A stretch of 64,000 nt of DNA. It comes from Dongshaea marina. GTDB lineage: Bacteria > Pseudomonadota > Gammaproteobacteria > Enterobacterales > Aeromonadaceae. Positions 53,841 through 62,968 of the stretch are shown piece by piece; positions within the stretch are counted from its first letter, which is position 1; each line of letters opens with the position of its first letter. Both the position numbers and the translations under genes were made by a program. A model generated the notes under the pieces. The model was given only the letters and a program-made list of their open reading frames with translations. It searched no databases and was not told the origin of the DNA. Where the stretch lies: the NCBI RefSeq assembly GCF_003072645.1, contig NZ_CP028897.1:3609658-3673657 (forward strand), read 5' to 3'.

Positions 53841-54599
53841 ATGAAACGCAGCCTGGTTTTGATCGCCGGAGTTCTGTTTACCAGCCAGCTATTTGCCAAC
53901 AGCCTGACCGATGACCTGATGCAGCAGGCAAAAGATGGCGTCGCCAAAGCCCAGGAACAGATCGGTGTCCTGTATGCCAAGGGCAAAGATGTGGTGCAGG
54001 ATCATGGCTCGGCGATTGAGTGGTTTAAAAAATCGGCAAACCAGGGGTATGCCAAGGCCCAATATGATCTTGGGATCGCCTACACCAAGGGCTATGGCGT
54101 CACTCAGGATTATAAAGAGGCAGCCAGCTGGTTTGAAAAATCCGCCGAGCAGAACTATCCGCCTGCACAGTATGATCTTGGCCTTCTCTATCTGTATGGC
54201 CGGGGTGTTCCTCAGAACTACGACACAGCGATCAAGTGGCTGGAGCAATCAGCCAAGCTGAAACTGCCTCGCGCTCAGTACAAGTTGGCTTCACTTTATG
54301 ACAAGGGTGTCGGGGTCCCGCAAGATCACCGGCAGGCGGCAGATTACCTCAGGCAAGCTGCCGAGCAGGGCTATACTCAGGCTCAATTTACCCTGGGCTC
54401 TTTCTATGCATCCGGCAAGGGACTGACTCAGGATTATCAGCAGGCCTATATCTGGTACTCGCTGGCTGCCGCTAAGCTTAAAGGCAAGGAGGAGGCGGAT
54501 GCCATGGTCAAGCGGGATCAGGCGGCGCGCCACCTGAATAAAGATCAACTGGAGAAAGCTCAGCAAACGGCTCGCAAGCTGTTTGATGCACAGAAGTAA
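53841..54599 (+). CDS. Sel1-repeat protein, periplasmic
   Basis: A 252-residue exported protein. The signal peptide is KRSLVLIAGVLFTSQLFANS. The rest is about five Sel1-like repeats of 36 residues with the pattern A-x4-G-x2-Y-x2-G-x-G-V-x-Q-D-x3-A-x2-W: VLYAKGKDVVQDHGSAIEWF, YTKGYGVTQDYKEAASWF, YLYGRGVPQNYDTAIKWL, YDKGVGVPQDHRQAADYL, YASGKGLTQDYQQAYIWY. Such alpha-solenoids bind proteins or peptidoglycan. The ATG at 53841 has GGAGAA upstream. It lies 75 bases after trmO. A hairpin follows. Confidence 0.92.
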   Translation: MKRSLVLIAGVLFTSQLFANSLTDDLMQQAKDGVAKAQEQIGVLYAKGKDVVQDHGSAIEWFKKSANQGYAKAQYDLGIAYTKGYGVTQDYKEAASWFEKSAEQNYPPAQYDLGLLYLYGRGVPQNYDTAIKWLEQSAKLKLPRAQYKLASLYDKGVGVPQDHRQAADYLRQAAEQGYTQAQFTLGSFYASGKGLTQDYQQAYIWYSLAAAKLKGKEEADAMVKRDQAARHLNKDQLEKAQQTARKLFDAQK

Positions 54600-54627
54600 G
54601 GTGTCCTCTGGATCTCCCGACTAAGCG

Positions 54628-54654
54628 ATAAGGGGAAGACGATCTTCCCCTTAT
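54628..54654 (+). terminator. Hairpin after the Sel1-repeat gene
   Basis: Perfect 12-bp arms ATAAGGGGAAGA/TCTTCCCCTTAT with loop CGA, 28 bases after the stop. No T-run. Confidence 0.6.
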
Positions 54655-54659
54655 GATCC

Positions 54660-55990
54660 CCTCTCTCCCCGATATCTGTGCTATAGGCACCAATCAATTG
54701 ACCGAAGGTCAAGCTATCCAGATTCGCTTTACACCAAAAGCGAGCCTTTTATATATCCTGCGGATGGCTACTTGCCACTGCGTGACAATTGTCGGTCTCG
54801 CCCGACTGGCGAGTCACTTTTCTATCAAGAAAAGTAACCAAAAGTTCGCTCCGCGCTGCGAGTCCCTCCGCAAAGCTGCGCGCAACTCGGCATCCTGCCT
54901 CGAAAACAAAATAGTGGATTTATCGTTCGCCTCGGCGCTCGCTAACGGGGTTTAAACTCCCCTTTGATTCGCACCGAAGGGGCACGTTGGTGTTTGAGAT
55001 TGAAGGATATGGATATCCTGAAAGCAGGGTCGAGCCATGGATGGCTCGTTTCTGCGTATCTCATAAAACCAGTGGCTCTGAGGATCAACGCGAATCAGGG
55101 GGCACCCTCGGGGTTGTTAGGGGAACTGGGTGAGCAGTTCCCTTGACCCGTAGTCCGCGGCCGGACAATTGTGCCACAGGCACAAAAAGCTGACCGCAGG
55201 TCAAATCACTGAAATTCACTTTGTACCAATAGCGAACTTTCATTGTGCTGCGCACGGCTGATTTGCAGCTTTGCTGCAAGTGCTGGTGTGACCGGCGGCA
55301 GGCAAAAGAGTGCGCTCGCCCGCACCCTCTTGCATCTCCCCGGGCGCCCCAAATCTCGCTTTACCCTCGTCTCACCTAAGGATCAAGGCACCACTTAGAC
55401 ATCACGTCCATGTGATGACTAAGCTCTCGCGATATCCCTATCGCTCAACCTTAATCCTTAACGGTTCGCCTCGGCGCTCGCTCACGGGGGGATCATGTTC
55501 CTTTCTCCGACTCAACTATAGAGGAAATCTAAGTTTTTATGGGTTAGAGGCAGGATGCCGAGCCACGCAGGTCGATGTCGGGGCGTAATTGCGTGGCAAT
55601 GAAGCGAGAAGCAGGGATGCTGAACTGGGGAAGCCTATAGGGACATAGGCGCATCGTTCCGAAGTGAGCCTTTGGTTACTTTGAGCGATACCAAAGTAAC
55701 TCGACCGCCAGGCGAGTATCGCTATATGACGAATCCATCAATCCAGACGGCTGCAAGCCAAACAACAAAAATATCTGGGTGTCCTTGGGAGTGCAGAGGA
55801 GGTTGGACAAGCAATCCCCTCTGGTCGCAGTCCGCGACCGGACACCTGTGCCACAGGCACAAATTAGCTGACTGCAGATCAATCCATTGAAATTCGCTTG
55901 AAGCATCTGCCACCAGACAGCAGATATCACAACAGCCAGGATTGGATCGTCAAATTTAACTCCTTTCAAATTGGGAGCTCAGCCTCTAGC
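54660..55990. repeat. Noncoding mosaic of direct and inverted repeats
   Basis: About 1.33 kb without a convincing gene; open frames here carry no ribosome site or family signal. It is built from repeated modules: R1 at about 54685-54742, 55149-55237 and 55826-55905 (core ACCG-AGGTCAA ... ACCAA-AGCGA); R2 as a direct pair of 26 bases with one mismatch (54925-54950 and 55464-55489); R3 CTCGGCATCCTGCCTC at 54886-54901 and inverted at 55547-55562; R4 around AAAGTAACCAAA at 54802-54843 and inverted at 55669-55714. It resembles an intergenic repeat family present elsewhere in the genome. Confidence 0.75.
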
Positions 55991-56053
55991 TTTAAAGTAT
56001 CGGAAGCTCGGCTCTGCGGAGCCCTGTAACCTTACGAAACGAGGTACTTGCAG

Positions 56054-57043
56054 ATGAGATGTTGGATGCTATGCCTAACTCTGGTGCTGTTTTTTCCCGG
56101 CTTTTCTTATGCAAAGAGCTCAAAAGTCCTGGTGATCGAGAGCTATCATGCTGAGTATCCATGGAGCCAGAGTTATCGGGAAGGGCTTGAGTCGACCCTG
56201 GGTCCTGACTACCAGCTTGAGTACTTTGAAATGGATACCAAGCGCCTCCCTCAGAAACAACACCTCAGAAAAGCCGAAGCGGCCTGGGAGTCTTTTTTGA
56301 AAACTAAGCCGGATCTGGTTGTGCTGGCTGATGACAATGCGACCCGCTATTTAGGACCTATCCTGGCACTTCAATCCATCCCTGTGGTCTATCTTGGGCT
56401 AAATAATAACCCAAGGGATTACAGCGTATATGGAGCAAAAAATATTACCGGAGTGCTGGAACGCCCCCTGATCAAACGAGCCATCGCCTCGGCAGGAAGC
56501 ATCTTCACTCCCCGTCCCAGACAGGCGCTCCTGTTGCTTGATAACAGCAAAACATCTCTGGCGATCTTTCAAGATCTTGCCCAAGGAAATCCCAGCCCAA
56601 CATTTTCTCAGATCCGGGTCGATATCCGCTTAGTGGGTGAGTGGAATAGCTGGAAACAGCTGGTCTTAGAGAGCAAAAAGAACAACTATGATCTGCTATT
56701 TGTTGGCCTGTATCATACCCTGCTTGACCAGAATAATCGTCACATCCCAGCCGGTGAGGTGCTACGTTGGACCTCTGAGCACACCCCAATTCCCCCCTTG
56801 GGGTTATGGGAGTTTTCAGTTGGAAAAGATAAGACGATCGGTGGGCTGGTACTTTATGGTAAAGAGCAGGGAGTCGAAGCGGCTCGCCTCATCCAACAGA
56901 TCCTCAATCAGGGGGGCTCGCCGGGTCAGATAAGACCTGTGACCGCACAGAAGGGTCACTTCCTGTTTAGCAAGACGCAGTTAACCAAATGGCATGTTAA
57001 GCTGCCCGATAAGATAGAGAAAAAATCCAATTGGGTTGAATGA
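56054..57043 (+). CDS. Periplasmic binding protein, ABC_sub_bind-like
   Basis: A 329-residue exported protein. The signal peptide (MLCLTLVLFFPGFSYA) is followed by a two-lobed family-1-type binding fold: KVLVIESYHAEYPWSQSYREG, PDLVVLADDNATRYLGPILA, IPVVYLGLNNNPRDY, the hinge NYDLLFVGLYHTL and GGLVLYGKEQGVEAARLIQ. Such proteins act alone with tryptophan-type ABC transporters or as sensory partners of histidine kinases. No permease is next to it. The ATG at 56054 has GAGG nine bases upstream. It lies directly after the repeat mosaic; the ligand is unknown. Confidence 0.8.
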   Translation: MRCWMLCLTLVLFFPGFSYAKSSKVLVIESYHAEYPWSQSYREGLESTLGPDYQLEYFEMDTKRLPQKQHLRKAEAAWESFLKTKPDLVVLADDNATRYLGPILALQSIPVVYLGLNNNPRDYSVYGAKNITGVLERPLIKRAIASAGSIFTPRPRQALLLLDNSKTSLAIFQDLAQGNPSPTFSQIRVDIRLVGEWNSWKQLVLESKKNNYDLLFVGLYHTLLDQNNRHIPAGEVLRWTSEHTPIPPLGLWEFSVGKDKTIGGLVLYGKEQGVEAARLIQQILNQGGSPGQIRPVTAQKGHFLFSKTQLTKWHVKLPDKIEKKSNWVE

Positions 57044-57141
57044 TCACCAGAGTCAGGCCATCTCCCGCCTTACAGACGGGAGATGATCCCAATTTGGCAA
57101 CGCAAGTCACCATCACTCGTGGAGCCTGATCCTCTATATAT

Positions 57142-58185
57142 TTAATCGCGTTTCTTGCGCTGCCGGACCTCATTTTTTACTGAGCGATAGAAGCGCCCCA
57201 GAGAGCGATCCCGGGCGCGCTTTTCGGCCAGAGATTCACGGTTCAACGCCTGCTCGCGAAGTAGCTTCAGGTAGTTGGTCAGACGCCTCTCATTTAAGCT
57301 GCCAGAGCGGATGGCTGCCCGTACCGCGCAGCCCGGTTCATCAAGGTGCTGACAGTCACTAAAGCGACACCTATCTGCCAGAGCATCGATATCGGCAAAG
57401 GTCTCGCGGATACCGGCCTCACAATCTGCCAGCTGCAGCTCTCGCATGCCCGGGGTATCGAGTAAGATCCCGCCAGTTGGCATAAAGTGCAGCGAGCGCC
57501 CGGTGGTGGTGTGACGTCCCTTACTGTCGTCCTCACGAATCGTCCCGGTCTTCTGCATCGTTTGGCCCAGCAAGGTGTTGATCAGGGTGGATTTACCAAC
57601 CCCGGAGGAGCCGAGCAAGGCGATGGTTTTACCCGGCCGACACCAGGGTTCAAGGACCGTCACGCTCTGGGGATCCAATCCGTTGACGGCTTCCACCATC
57701 AGCAGCGGATCCAGTGTCTGTACTTGTCTGACAAACCCACCAGGATCGTCACAGTGGTCGGCCTTGGTGAGTACAACCACAGCTTCGGCTCCGGCCTGTT
57801 TGCTCAGTACCAGATAGCGCTCAATACGACTTAAGTTAAAGTTCTCGTTCAATGAACAGGCCACAAAAACCGTATCCACGTTAGCAGCAATCAGCTGAGT
57901 GGCGACTTTGCTGCCGGATGCCTTGCGGGAAAACAGGGACAAGCGCTCCAGCAAACGAACGAACCGCCCCTGACTATCCAACAGTAGCCAATCTCCCACT
58001 GTCAGCTCGGGCATATTCGGGGTAAGCTCCAATCGCTGCCGGCCGCACTCTCCGATAAGCTCAACCTCACTGCGGTGTTGAGCCATGACTCGCAGGGCAG
58101 TGAGATTTTGCCACTCTTCGAGGGTGAATTGTTGCTGAAAAAATGCAGACCAGCCCAGTTTGGGCAGGGAGTAGTTTGTGATCAT
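57142..58185 (-). CDS. rsgA: Ribosome small-subunit-dependent GTPase A (RsgA) paralogue
   Basis: A 347-residue circularly permuted GTPase that matures the 30S subunit. The OB fold is at about 35-95. The permuted order is G4 VLTKADH, G1 LLGSSGVGKSTLINTL, G2 GRHTTTGRSL, G3 LDTPGMREL. The C-terminal zinc part is CRFSDCQHLDEPGCAVRAAI. It lacks the N-terminal basic extension of E. coli RsgA, fits the second type of RsgA seen in some gammaproteobacteria, and its usual neighbours (orn, psd) are absent, so the housekeeping copy may lie elsewhere. Which copy is principal is inference. Confidence 0.9.
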   Translation of the reverse strand: MITNYSLPKLGWSAFFQQQFTLEEWQNLTALRVMAQHRSEVELIGECGRQRLELTPNMPELTVGDWLLLDSQGRFVRLLERLSLFSRKASGSKVATQLIAANVDTVFVACSLNENFNLSRIERYLVLSKQAGAEAVVVLTKADHCDDPGGFVRQVQTLDPLLMVEAVNGLDPQSVTVLEPWCRPGKTIALLGSSGVGKSTLINTLLGQTMQKTGTIREDDSKGRHTTTGRSLHFMPTGGILLDTPGMRELQLADCEAGIRETFADIDALADRCRFSDCQHLDEPGCAVRAAIRSGSLNERRLTNYLKLLREQALNRESLAEKRARDRSLGRFYRSVKNEVRQRKKRD

Positions 58186-58720
58186 AGAAACCCCTGACGC
58201 ATAGCGCCATAAAGATAAGATATCAGGGGCAATTGGCCCCGGCTTAGAAACCGGGCAGCGGGCTCAACTTAACAGTGAGGCTAACGCACTACCCGGAAGG
58301 TGGTTACTACAATCATCAATACCCTCCGGTTCAAATTCGTTTTTCGAGTGGCCACTATATCAAACACCACCGCAAGGTCAAATTCGGCCCCTCCACTGCA
58401 GCATGCAGGTAACAGATGGCAAAGTTCTCATCGCCACTTATCTAAACGCTCCCGGGCTCTGCTATTAACCTGCAGGCCAGACTTTGAGACCCTTTATGCA
58501 ACGCAGGCTCCCTCAGGGCCGCTCTCAGCAGAAACACACCAGAGCCATTCCCAGCCTGCGGACAATGACAAAATGGCGCCACCCCAATCTTTTATTCCAA
58601 AACAGACGTCATTTTCCACAAAAAATTCGATCCTGATCACCTAAATACAAAAATAAATTGGTCGATGTGAAAAAAGGTGCTATTTATATTAACTCAAAAT
58701 TAACAAATGAGTAACATGAA
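58186..58720. other. Divergent region of rsgA and dioxygenase genes
   Basis: 535 bases with no gene found. The last 100 bases are AT-rich and should hold the dioxygenase-operon promoter. No operator like the tetR palindrome was seen here. Confidence 0.45.
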
Positions 58721-59353
58721 ATGGAGAGCACTTTTCTTATCGAAGCGTTTCAGGCGCCCGGCCAATACGCAGAAAAACTGGGTCAGTTCTTTGAAACCCT
58801 CGAGCCCGATCCCTACCTTGAAAGCAACTGTCGATTTCGAGCTTTTTCCCGCTATCGGAAAAGCGAGCAAGGCATTGAACGCTTAGATGGCAACAACTTC
58901 ATGCAGTCCTCGGATGTAAACCGCCTGATTGGTGATGTTGAACGCAGTTTCGAGCATATTTCACCTGAGCTTGAGCAACAAGCTGAGTTCCAATACCTGC
59001 TGAATGCTTTTATCGAGCGGACCGGTATTGATAGCGAAAAAACTCCGATTGGAGTGCATCAGATCCGGGTGACCTGCTCCTGTGATCTTTCAGGCTCCCC
59101 GGCCCCTGAAGGGATCCATCAGGATGGTTTCAATTTCGTTGGGATCTTTTGTGTCAGGCGTGAGAATGTTCGTGGTGGCTATACCCAGATCTTCTCTGCC
59201 CCCGTCGATCAGCATCCTCACCTGAGCAGTACCCTTGAAGAGAACCAGTTCATCATTCTCAATGATAAGCGCTACTTTCATTATGTTTCCGAGATCCAGC
59301 CCGCTGATAAACAGCAGCCTGGGGTGCGCGATGTCTTTGTCCTCACAGCCTGA
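58721..59353 (+). CDS. 2-oxoglutarate/Fe(II) dioxygenase family protein (PF10014-type)
   Basis: A 210-residue protein of the 2OG-Fe dioxygenase family that includes bacterial L-isoleucine and related free-amino-acid hydroxylases. The iron-binding residues are H133 and D135 in EGIHQDGFNFV and H187 in KRYFHYVSE; R203 in GVRDVFVL is suited to bind 2-oxoglutarate. VRRENVRGGYTQIF is a family motif. The ATG at 58721 has GAGTAAC upstream. A PLP-dependent desulfurase-like gene follows after 27 bases. A free amino acid is the likely substrate by analogy, not proven. Confidence 0.82.
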   Translation: MESTFLIEAFQAPGQYAEKLGQFFETLEPDPYLESNCRFRAFSRYRKSEQGIERLDGNNFMQSSDVNRLIGDVERSFEHISPELEQQAEFQYLLNAFIERTGIDSEKTPIGVHQIRVTCSCDLSGSPAPEGIHQDGFNFVGIFCVRRENVRGGYTQIFSAPVDQHPHLSSTLEENQFIILNDKRYFHYVSEIQPADKQQPGVRDVFVLTA

Positions 59354-59380
59354 TATGCAACCACTCTTCTGGAGTCACAT

Positions 59381-60619
59381 ATGACCTTTTGCCCCAAGAC
59401 CGTCCGGGAGCAGTTCCCGGCCCTGCAGCAGCAGATCAAAGGATCTCCTGTATGCTTTTTCGATGGACCCGGAGGCTCCCAGGTCCCCCAGTCCGTATTA
59501 GATGCGATGACAAACTACCTGGGACGCTACAACTCCAACCTGGGTGGCTCGTTTTTTTCAAGCCATAAGACAGTTGAGCTGATGGAGCAGGCTCGCCAGC
59601 ATGCCCAGGCTTTACTCAATGCCCCATCGGAGCAGAACATAGTATTTGGGGCCAATATGACCTCCCTGACCTTCCTGCTGAGTCGGGCTATCAGTCGCAA
59701 CTGGCAAGCCGGTGATGAGATCATAGTGACCGCACTGGATCACTATTCAAATGTCTCAAGCTGGCAGCAAGCCGCTCAGGATAAGGGCGCTGTCGTTCAT
59801 CAGGCCCGGATCAACGAAGATGACTGTACCCTGGATTACGAGCACCTGCTTTCACTGATTACCCCAAAAACCCGGCTGGTTGCCCTCAGTTACGCCTCAA
59901 ACACCACGGGATCTCTGGTCGATGTCAAACCCATCATAGAGGCAGCCCACCAGGTTGGGGCCCAGGTTTATCTGGATGCCGTACATTTCGTTCCCCATCG
60001 GTTAGTGGATGTCCAGGCACTGGGCTGCGACTTTCTGGCATGCTCAGCCTACAAGTTTTTTGGTCCCCACCTGGGGATCGCCTATGTTGCACCGAAGTGG
60101 CTGCACTCTCTGGATCCCTACAAAGTGGAGCCAGCCACCAATGAGGGGCCTGGTCGTTTTGAGACCGGGACCCAAAGCTTTGAGGCACTGGCTGGCTTGG
60201 TGGCTGCTATCCGCTATATGGCCCAGTTCTCCTCGCCTGAGCTATCTCTTCGCCAGCGGTTGGTTCATAGCTTTGAACAGTGTCAGGCCCACGAGATGGA
60301 GTTAAGTCGCTACTTTCTGGATAAACTGGCCCAGCATTCTGACATCACTCTTTATGGGATCTCAGACAAAAACCGAATCCATGAGCGAACCCCAACCTTT
60401 GCACTGCGATTCAAGGAAGCGATGCCATCGGATATCGCTCAGGTTCTCGGTACCCACAATATCTGTGTCTGGCATGGGCATTTTTATGCACTGGGCTTAT
60501 GCAGGCAGCTGAGGCTCCTGGATAGAGGTGGTGTACTGCGGATCGGCTTTATGCACTACAACACCCGGGATGAAGTTGATTCTTTATTTGATGCGCTTCA
60601 ACCATTTTTGATCCGATAG
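59381..60619 (+). CDS. Cysteine desulfurase-like PLP enzyme (TIGR01976-type)
   Basis: A 412-residue fold-type I PLP enzyme of the class V aminotransferase family. The PLP lysine is K225 in ACSAYKFFGPHLGIAY, with H121 stacking (VTALDHYSN) and D199 (VYLDAVHF). In true desulfurases the active-site loop has a Cys (as in HHCA of SufS); here the aligned place reads WHGHFYALGL, with Tyr, so persulfide chemistry is unlikely. It probably acts on an amino acid by another reaction. It is preceded at 27 bases by the dioxygenase gene, so the two form an operon and may modify the same substrate. GGAG precedes the ATG. Confidence 0.85.
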   Translation: MTFCPKTVREQFPALQQQIKGSPVCFFDGPGGSQVPQSVLDAMTNYLGRYNSNLGGSFFSSHKTVELMEQARQHAQALLNAPSEQNIVFGANMTSLTFLLSRAISRNWQAGDEIIVTALDHYSNVSSWQQAAQDKGAVVHQARINEDDCTLDYEHLLSLITPKTRLVALSYASNTTGSLVDVKPIIEAAHQVGAQVYLDAVHFVPHRLVDVQALGCDFLACSAYKFFGPHLGIAYVAPKWLHSLDPYKVEPATNEGPGRFETGTQSFEALAGLVAAIRYMAQFSSPELSLRQRLVHSFEQCQAHEMELSRYFLDKLAQHSDITLYGISDKNRIHERTPTFALRFKEAMPSDIAQVLGTHNICVWHGHFYALGLCRQLRLLDRGGVLRIGFMHYNTRDEVDSLFDALQPFLIR

Positions 60620-60700
60620 CCCGGACAGGGGGGCTCCCCCTTTGTCTGTCACCCCTTTTATAAAGGCCGCCGCTTATCTTAACGACGCTACATTGAAGAG

Positions 60701-60718
60701 TTAAATCAATTGATTTAA
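60701..60718. promoter_or_regulatory. 18-bp perfect palindrome upstream of tetR
   Basis: TTAAATCAATTGATTTAA is a perfect palindrome ending 12 bases before the GTG candidate and 36 before the ATG candidate of the TetR gene. A likely self-repression operator. Confidence 0.75.
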
Positions 60719-60754
60719 AATCGGCAATCAGTGAATGAACAAAGTGTGCCGGAT

Positions 60755-61390
60755 ATGAGCAAACGAGAACAAAGTAAGCAGCGGCTCCTTGAAGCGGGCC
60801 TGAATGTCTTCTCCAGATATGGCTACCTCGGTGCCACCACCCGCACCATAGCTCAGGAAGCACAGACCAATATCTCAGTCATCGCTTACCACTTTGGCAA
60901 TAAAGAGGGGCTATATCATGCGGTGATTGAATCTTTTATCTCAGACATTACCGAACAGCTGGGTCCCGTGGTCTTTCATCTTGGACTCCTGCTCAACGAA
61001 AGTCACCCTAAGAGCTATTACCAGGACAAGCTGATCCTGCTATTGAGTAATATCACCCTAGCCACCCTTGACCCTGTCACTAAGAAAATTGGCTCGATCA
61101 TGATCCAGGAGCAGATCAACCCCTCTGCCGCGGCTGATATCATCTTCGAACGCTATACCAGCCAGATGCTGGGGCTGGTCAAGTTGCTACTGGCAAAGAT
61201 TACGGATCTCAGTGAGGATGAATCCACTATTCTGGCACAGTGCCTTATCGGCGAAGCCTTGATGTTTAACATCATGAATGTGAATCTAACCCGGATGCTT
61301 GAGGTGACAAAAATTGGAGAAAAGCAGGTTCAATTGCTGCAAAAGATTATCGCCAAACAGGTGAAAAGCTATCTCACAGAAGAGTCATAA
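60755..61390 (+). CDS. TetR-family regulator with CecR/CerR-type C-terminal domain
   Basis: About 211 residues from the ATG (219 from a GTG at 60731; neither has a clear ribosome site). The N-terminal helix-turn-helix is RLLEAGLNVFSRYGYLGATT, RTIAQEAQTNISVIAYHFGN KEGLY, as in TetR proteins with the CecR-type domain; that C-terminal part (about 85-205) includes TKKIGSIMIQEQINPSAAADI and a helical dimer region. It stands 135 bases after the dioxygenase/PLP pair in the same direction, with the 18-bp palindrome between, so it may control both itself and the pair. The inducer is unknown. Confidence 0.87.
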   Translation: MSKREQSKQRLLEAGLNVFSRYGYLGATTRTIAQEAQTNISVIAYHFGNKEGLYHAVIESFISDITEQLGPVVFHLGLLLNESHPKSYYQDKLILLLSNITLATLDPVTKKIGSIMIQEQINPSAAADIIFERYTSQMLGLVKLLLAKITDLSEDESTILAQCLIGEALMFNIMNVNLTRMLEVTKIGEKQVQLLQKIIAKQVKSYLTEES

Positions 61391-61411
61391 TGAGGCAGAG
61401 CTCTGATCCGC

Positions 61412-61450
61412 AGCAGCTGGCTCAGGGGTGACTCCTGAGCCAGCTGCTTT
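61412..61450. terminator. Terminator between tetR and the lipoprotein gene
   Basis: Perfect 15-bp arms AGCAGCTGGCTCAGG/CCTGAGCCAGCTGCT with a 7-base loop, followed by TT. Serves the convergent pair. Confidence 0.8.
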
Positions 61451-61471
61451 ATCGGTTGAAAACCGCAGAAG

Positions 61472-62146
61472 CTATAGATAACTGGGATTATTGACGATAG
61501 GTGCATCTACAGGTTTTTCAGCCGGTTTGGCTGCACCCTGAGCAGATGGCGCTGTTGCCTGGTCCGCTGGGGCAGGTGCTGGCTTGACAGGTGCGGGAGC
61601 AGGCTTGGCTGGCACCACTTCTGGCTTAATGGCCGGTGCTGGTTTAACCGCCACTTCCTGATTCACAGGTGCCTTGGTGGCCTTCTTGGTTTGAGCCGGG
61701 GTTGACGGCTCTTTTAGCTCCACCAACTCGCCCGAAACAAAGACACACTCCCGGCGCTTTTCACTCTTGAAAAAGCCTCCTACCGTGCGATGCTCGGTTC
61801 GTTGCTCAACCCGCACATTGACCAGGAGATCGCCATCAATCCCCTGCTTTTGGCCGTTACGGATCGCGTTATCCATCGCCCGTTGCATCACATTCTCTTT
61901 GGGTCCCCGTAGATAAGCAAGGGTCTTAGGATCAACCTCATAGCAGGCCTTGCCTGTGACCAGAGAGCGGTTGGCAGCCAGCTTATCGTAATCAAGACCC
62001 CGGACATCAAAGGAGGAAGCGGCAGTGAAATGCCCCAGCAGCTGGTTACTATCGGGTGGGTTAGAGGCGCATCCTCCAATGAATAGGGCCCCGGCGGCTA
62101 CCAGCAGAGCCCCGAGATGTGGGCCCGCTACAGATAATCCTTTCAT
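61472..62146 (-). CDS. TRL-like lipoprotein with proline/alanine-rich tail
   Basis: A 224-residue lipoprotein. The signal LGALLVAAGALFIGGC has the lipobox cysteine at 26. The globular part (about 45-140) has SFDVRGLDYDKL, GKACYEVDPKTLAYLRGPKE, VMQRAMDNAIRNGQKQGIDG and LLVNVRVEQRTEHR, a TRL-like pattern. The tail from about 145 is made of repeated Pro-Ala-Lys units (KPAPAPVKPAPAPADQ), a flexible linker such as those that cross the periplasm or wall. The ATG at 62146 is preferred over a TTG three bases upstream. Function unknown. Confidence 0.8.
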   Translation of the reverse strand: MKGLSVAGPHLGALLVAAGALFIGGCASNPPDSNQLLGHFTAASSFDVRGLDYDKLAANRSLVTGKACYEVDPKTLAYLRGPKENVMQRAMDNAIRNGQKQGIDGDLLVNVRVEQRTEHRTVGGFFKSEKRRECVFVSGELVELKEPSTPAQTKKATKAPVNQEVAVKPAPAIKPEVVPAKPAPAPVKPAPAPADQATAPSAQGAAKPAEKPVDAPIVNNPSYL

Positions 62147-62399
62147 CAATGATTCCCCTGTGATGCTGAAAACACCCCTAAGTGTATCCTTTAAGCCCCT
62201 TGATTGCAGCCCGGGAATGGAGTCCGGATGCTATAAGAGTGAAGTCATTCAAATCCCCAATCTGCCAGCCACCGGTATCGGGAATAAGGGTAAGCTGCCC
62301 AAGGTATGGCACCGAAGGCGAAAGGCAAGCCAAAGGAGTCATCATGGACAAAAATCGTAACGACCAGGTGACTTAACTGTTATTTGGGCAAGGGGCTTA

Positions 62400-62744
62400 T
62401 TAGTTGCGAGTGATAGGCTCCAGAATCTCCATGATCTCCGCAGGCCTGAACTCGACCAACTTCCCTTCATCTTCAGGTAGCGGGCTCCCCTCTGTGCCTG
62501 AGCGGCGATAATTGATCCCAGGGATAATCACTTCCACCCTACCCTTGAGACGATCGGGCTTGATCTGAGTAATGGTGACCAGATAGCAGTAGGTTTGGCT
62601 CTCTCGGCTGAGCCAAACATCGCGTTGATTGGAGCTGGTACTGAAATAGAGATCCTGGATACGAAATCCAGGTTGGTGAATATCCCAAAGCTGATCCTGA
62701 ACAGACAGCCCCGTATGCGTGCTCACAGTATCCTTTGTCATCAT
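62400..62744 (-). CDS. Small hypothetical protein
   Basis: A 114-residue soluble protein, MMTKDTVSTHTGLSVQDQLW to MEILEPITRN. It is predicted to be beta-rich (YFSTSSNQRDVWLSRESQTY, YLVTITQIKPDRLKGRVEVI), with no signal peptide, membrane helix or motif that I recognise. GGAG stands seven bases before the first of two tandem ATG codons at 62744, which rejects the longer frame to 62810. It is bounded by noncoding DNA on both sides. Function unknown. Confidence 0.6.
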   Translation of the reverse strand: MMTKDTVSTHTGLSVQDQLWDIHQPGFRIQDLYFSTSSNQRDVWLSRESQTYCYLVTITQIKPDRLKGRVEVIIPGINYRRSGTEGSPLPEDEGKLVEFRPAEIMEILEPITRN

Positions 62745-62927
62745 CCTATTGCTCCGTCGTACTTCCCATGTACCACTGCACTTCACATGTCTGTCGCAAG
62801 AAGCTTTCAAGCTTCAGCTGGAACAATCATACATCTAAGTATGGACAGCTAACTATCAGTTTTGCTTAATTTTTATTCCCAGCCTGTTAAATCTATCAGG
62901 GTAAGGATAATCTTTCAGGATCAGTAT

Positions 62928-62947
62928 GAGCCAGCGCTAGCTGGCTC
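62928..62947. terminator. Short hairpin after the phospholipase D gene
   Basis: Arms GAGCCAGC/GCTGGCTC with loop GCTA, 22 bases after the stop of the minus-strand gene. No T-run; a weak terminator candidate. Confidence 0.5.
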
Positions 62948-62968
62948 GGCTGGGACATTCAATATCCT

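Noticed and set aside
54653..55890. Several open frames of 60-100 codons
   Set aside because: They run through the repeat mosaic, lack ribosome sites and have compositions expected of G/C-rich repeats.
54685..55905. Possible CRISPR array from three similar R1 copies
   Set aside because: The copies are diverged, irregularly spaced by about 470-680 bp, and there are no cas genes.
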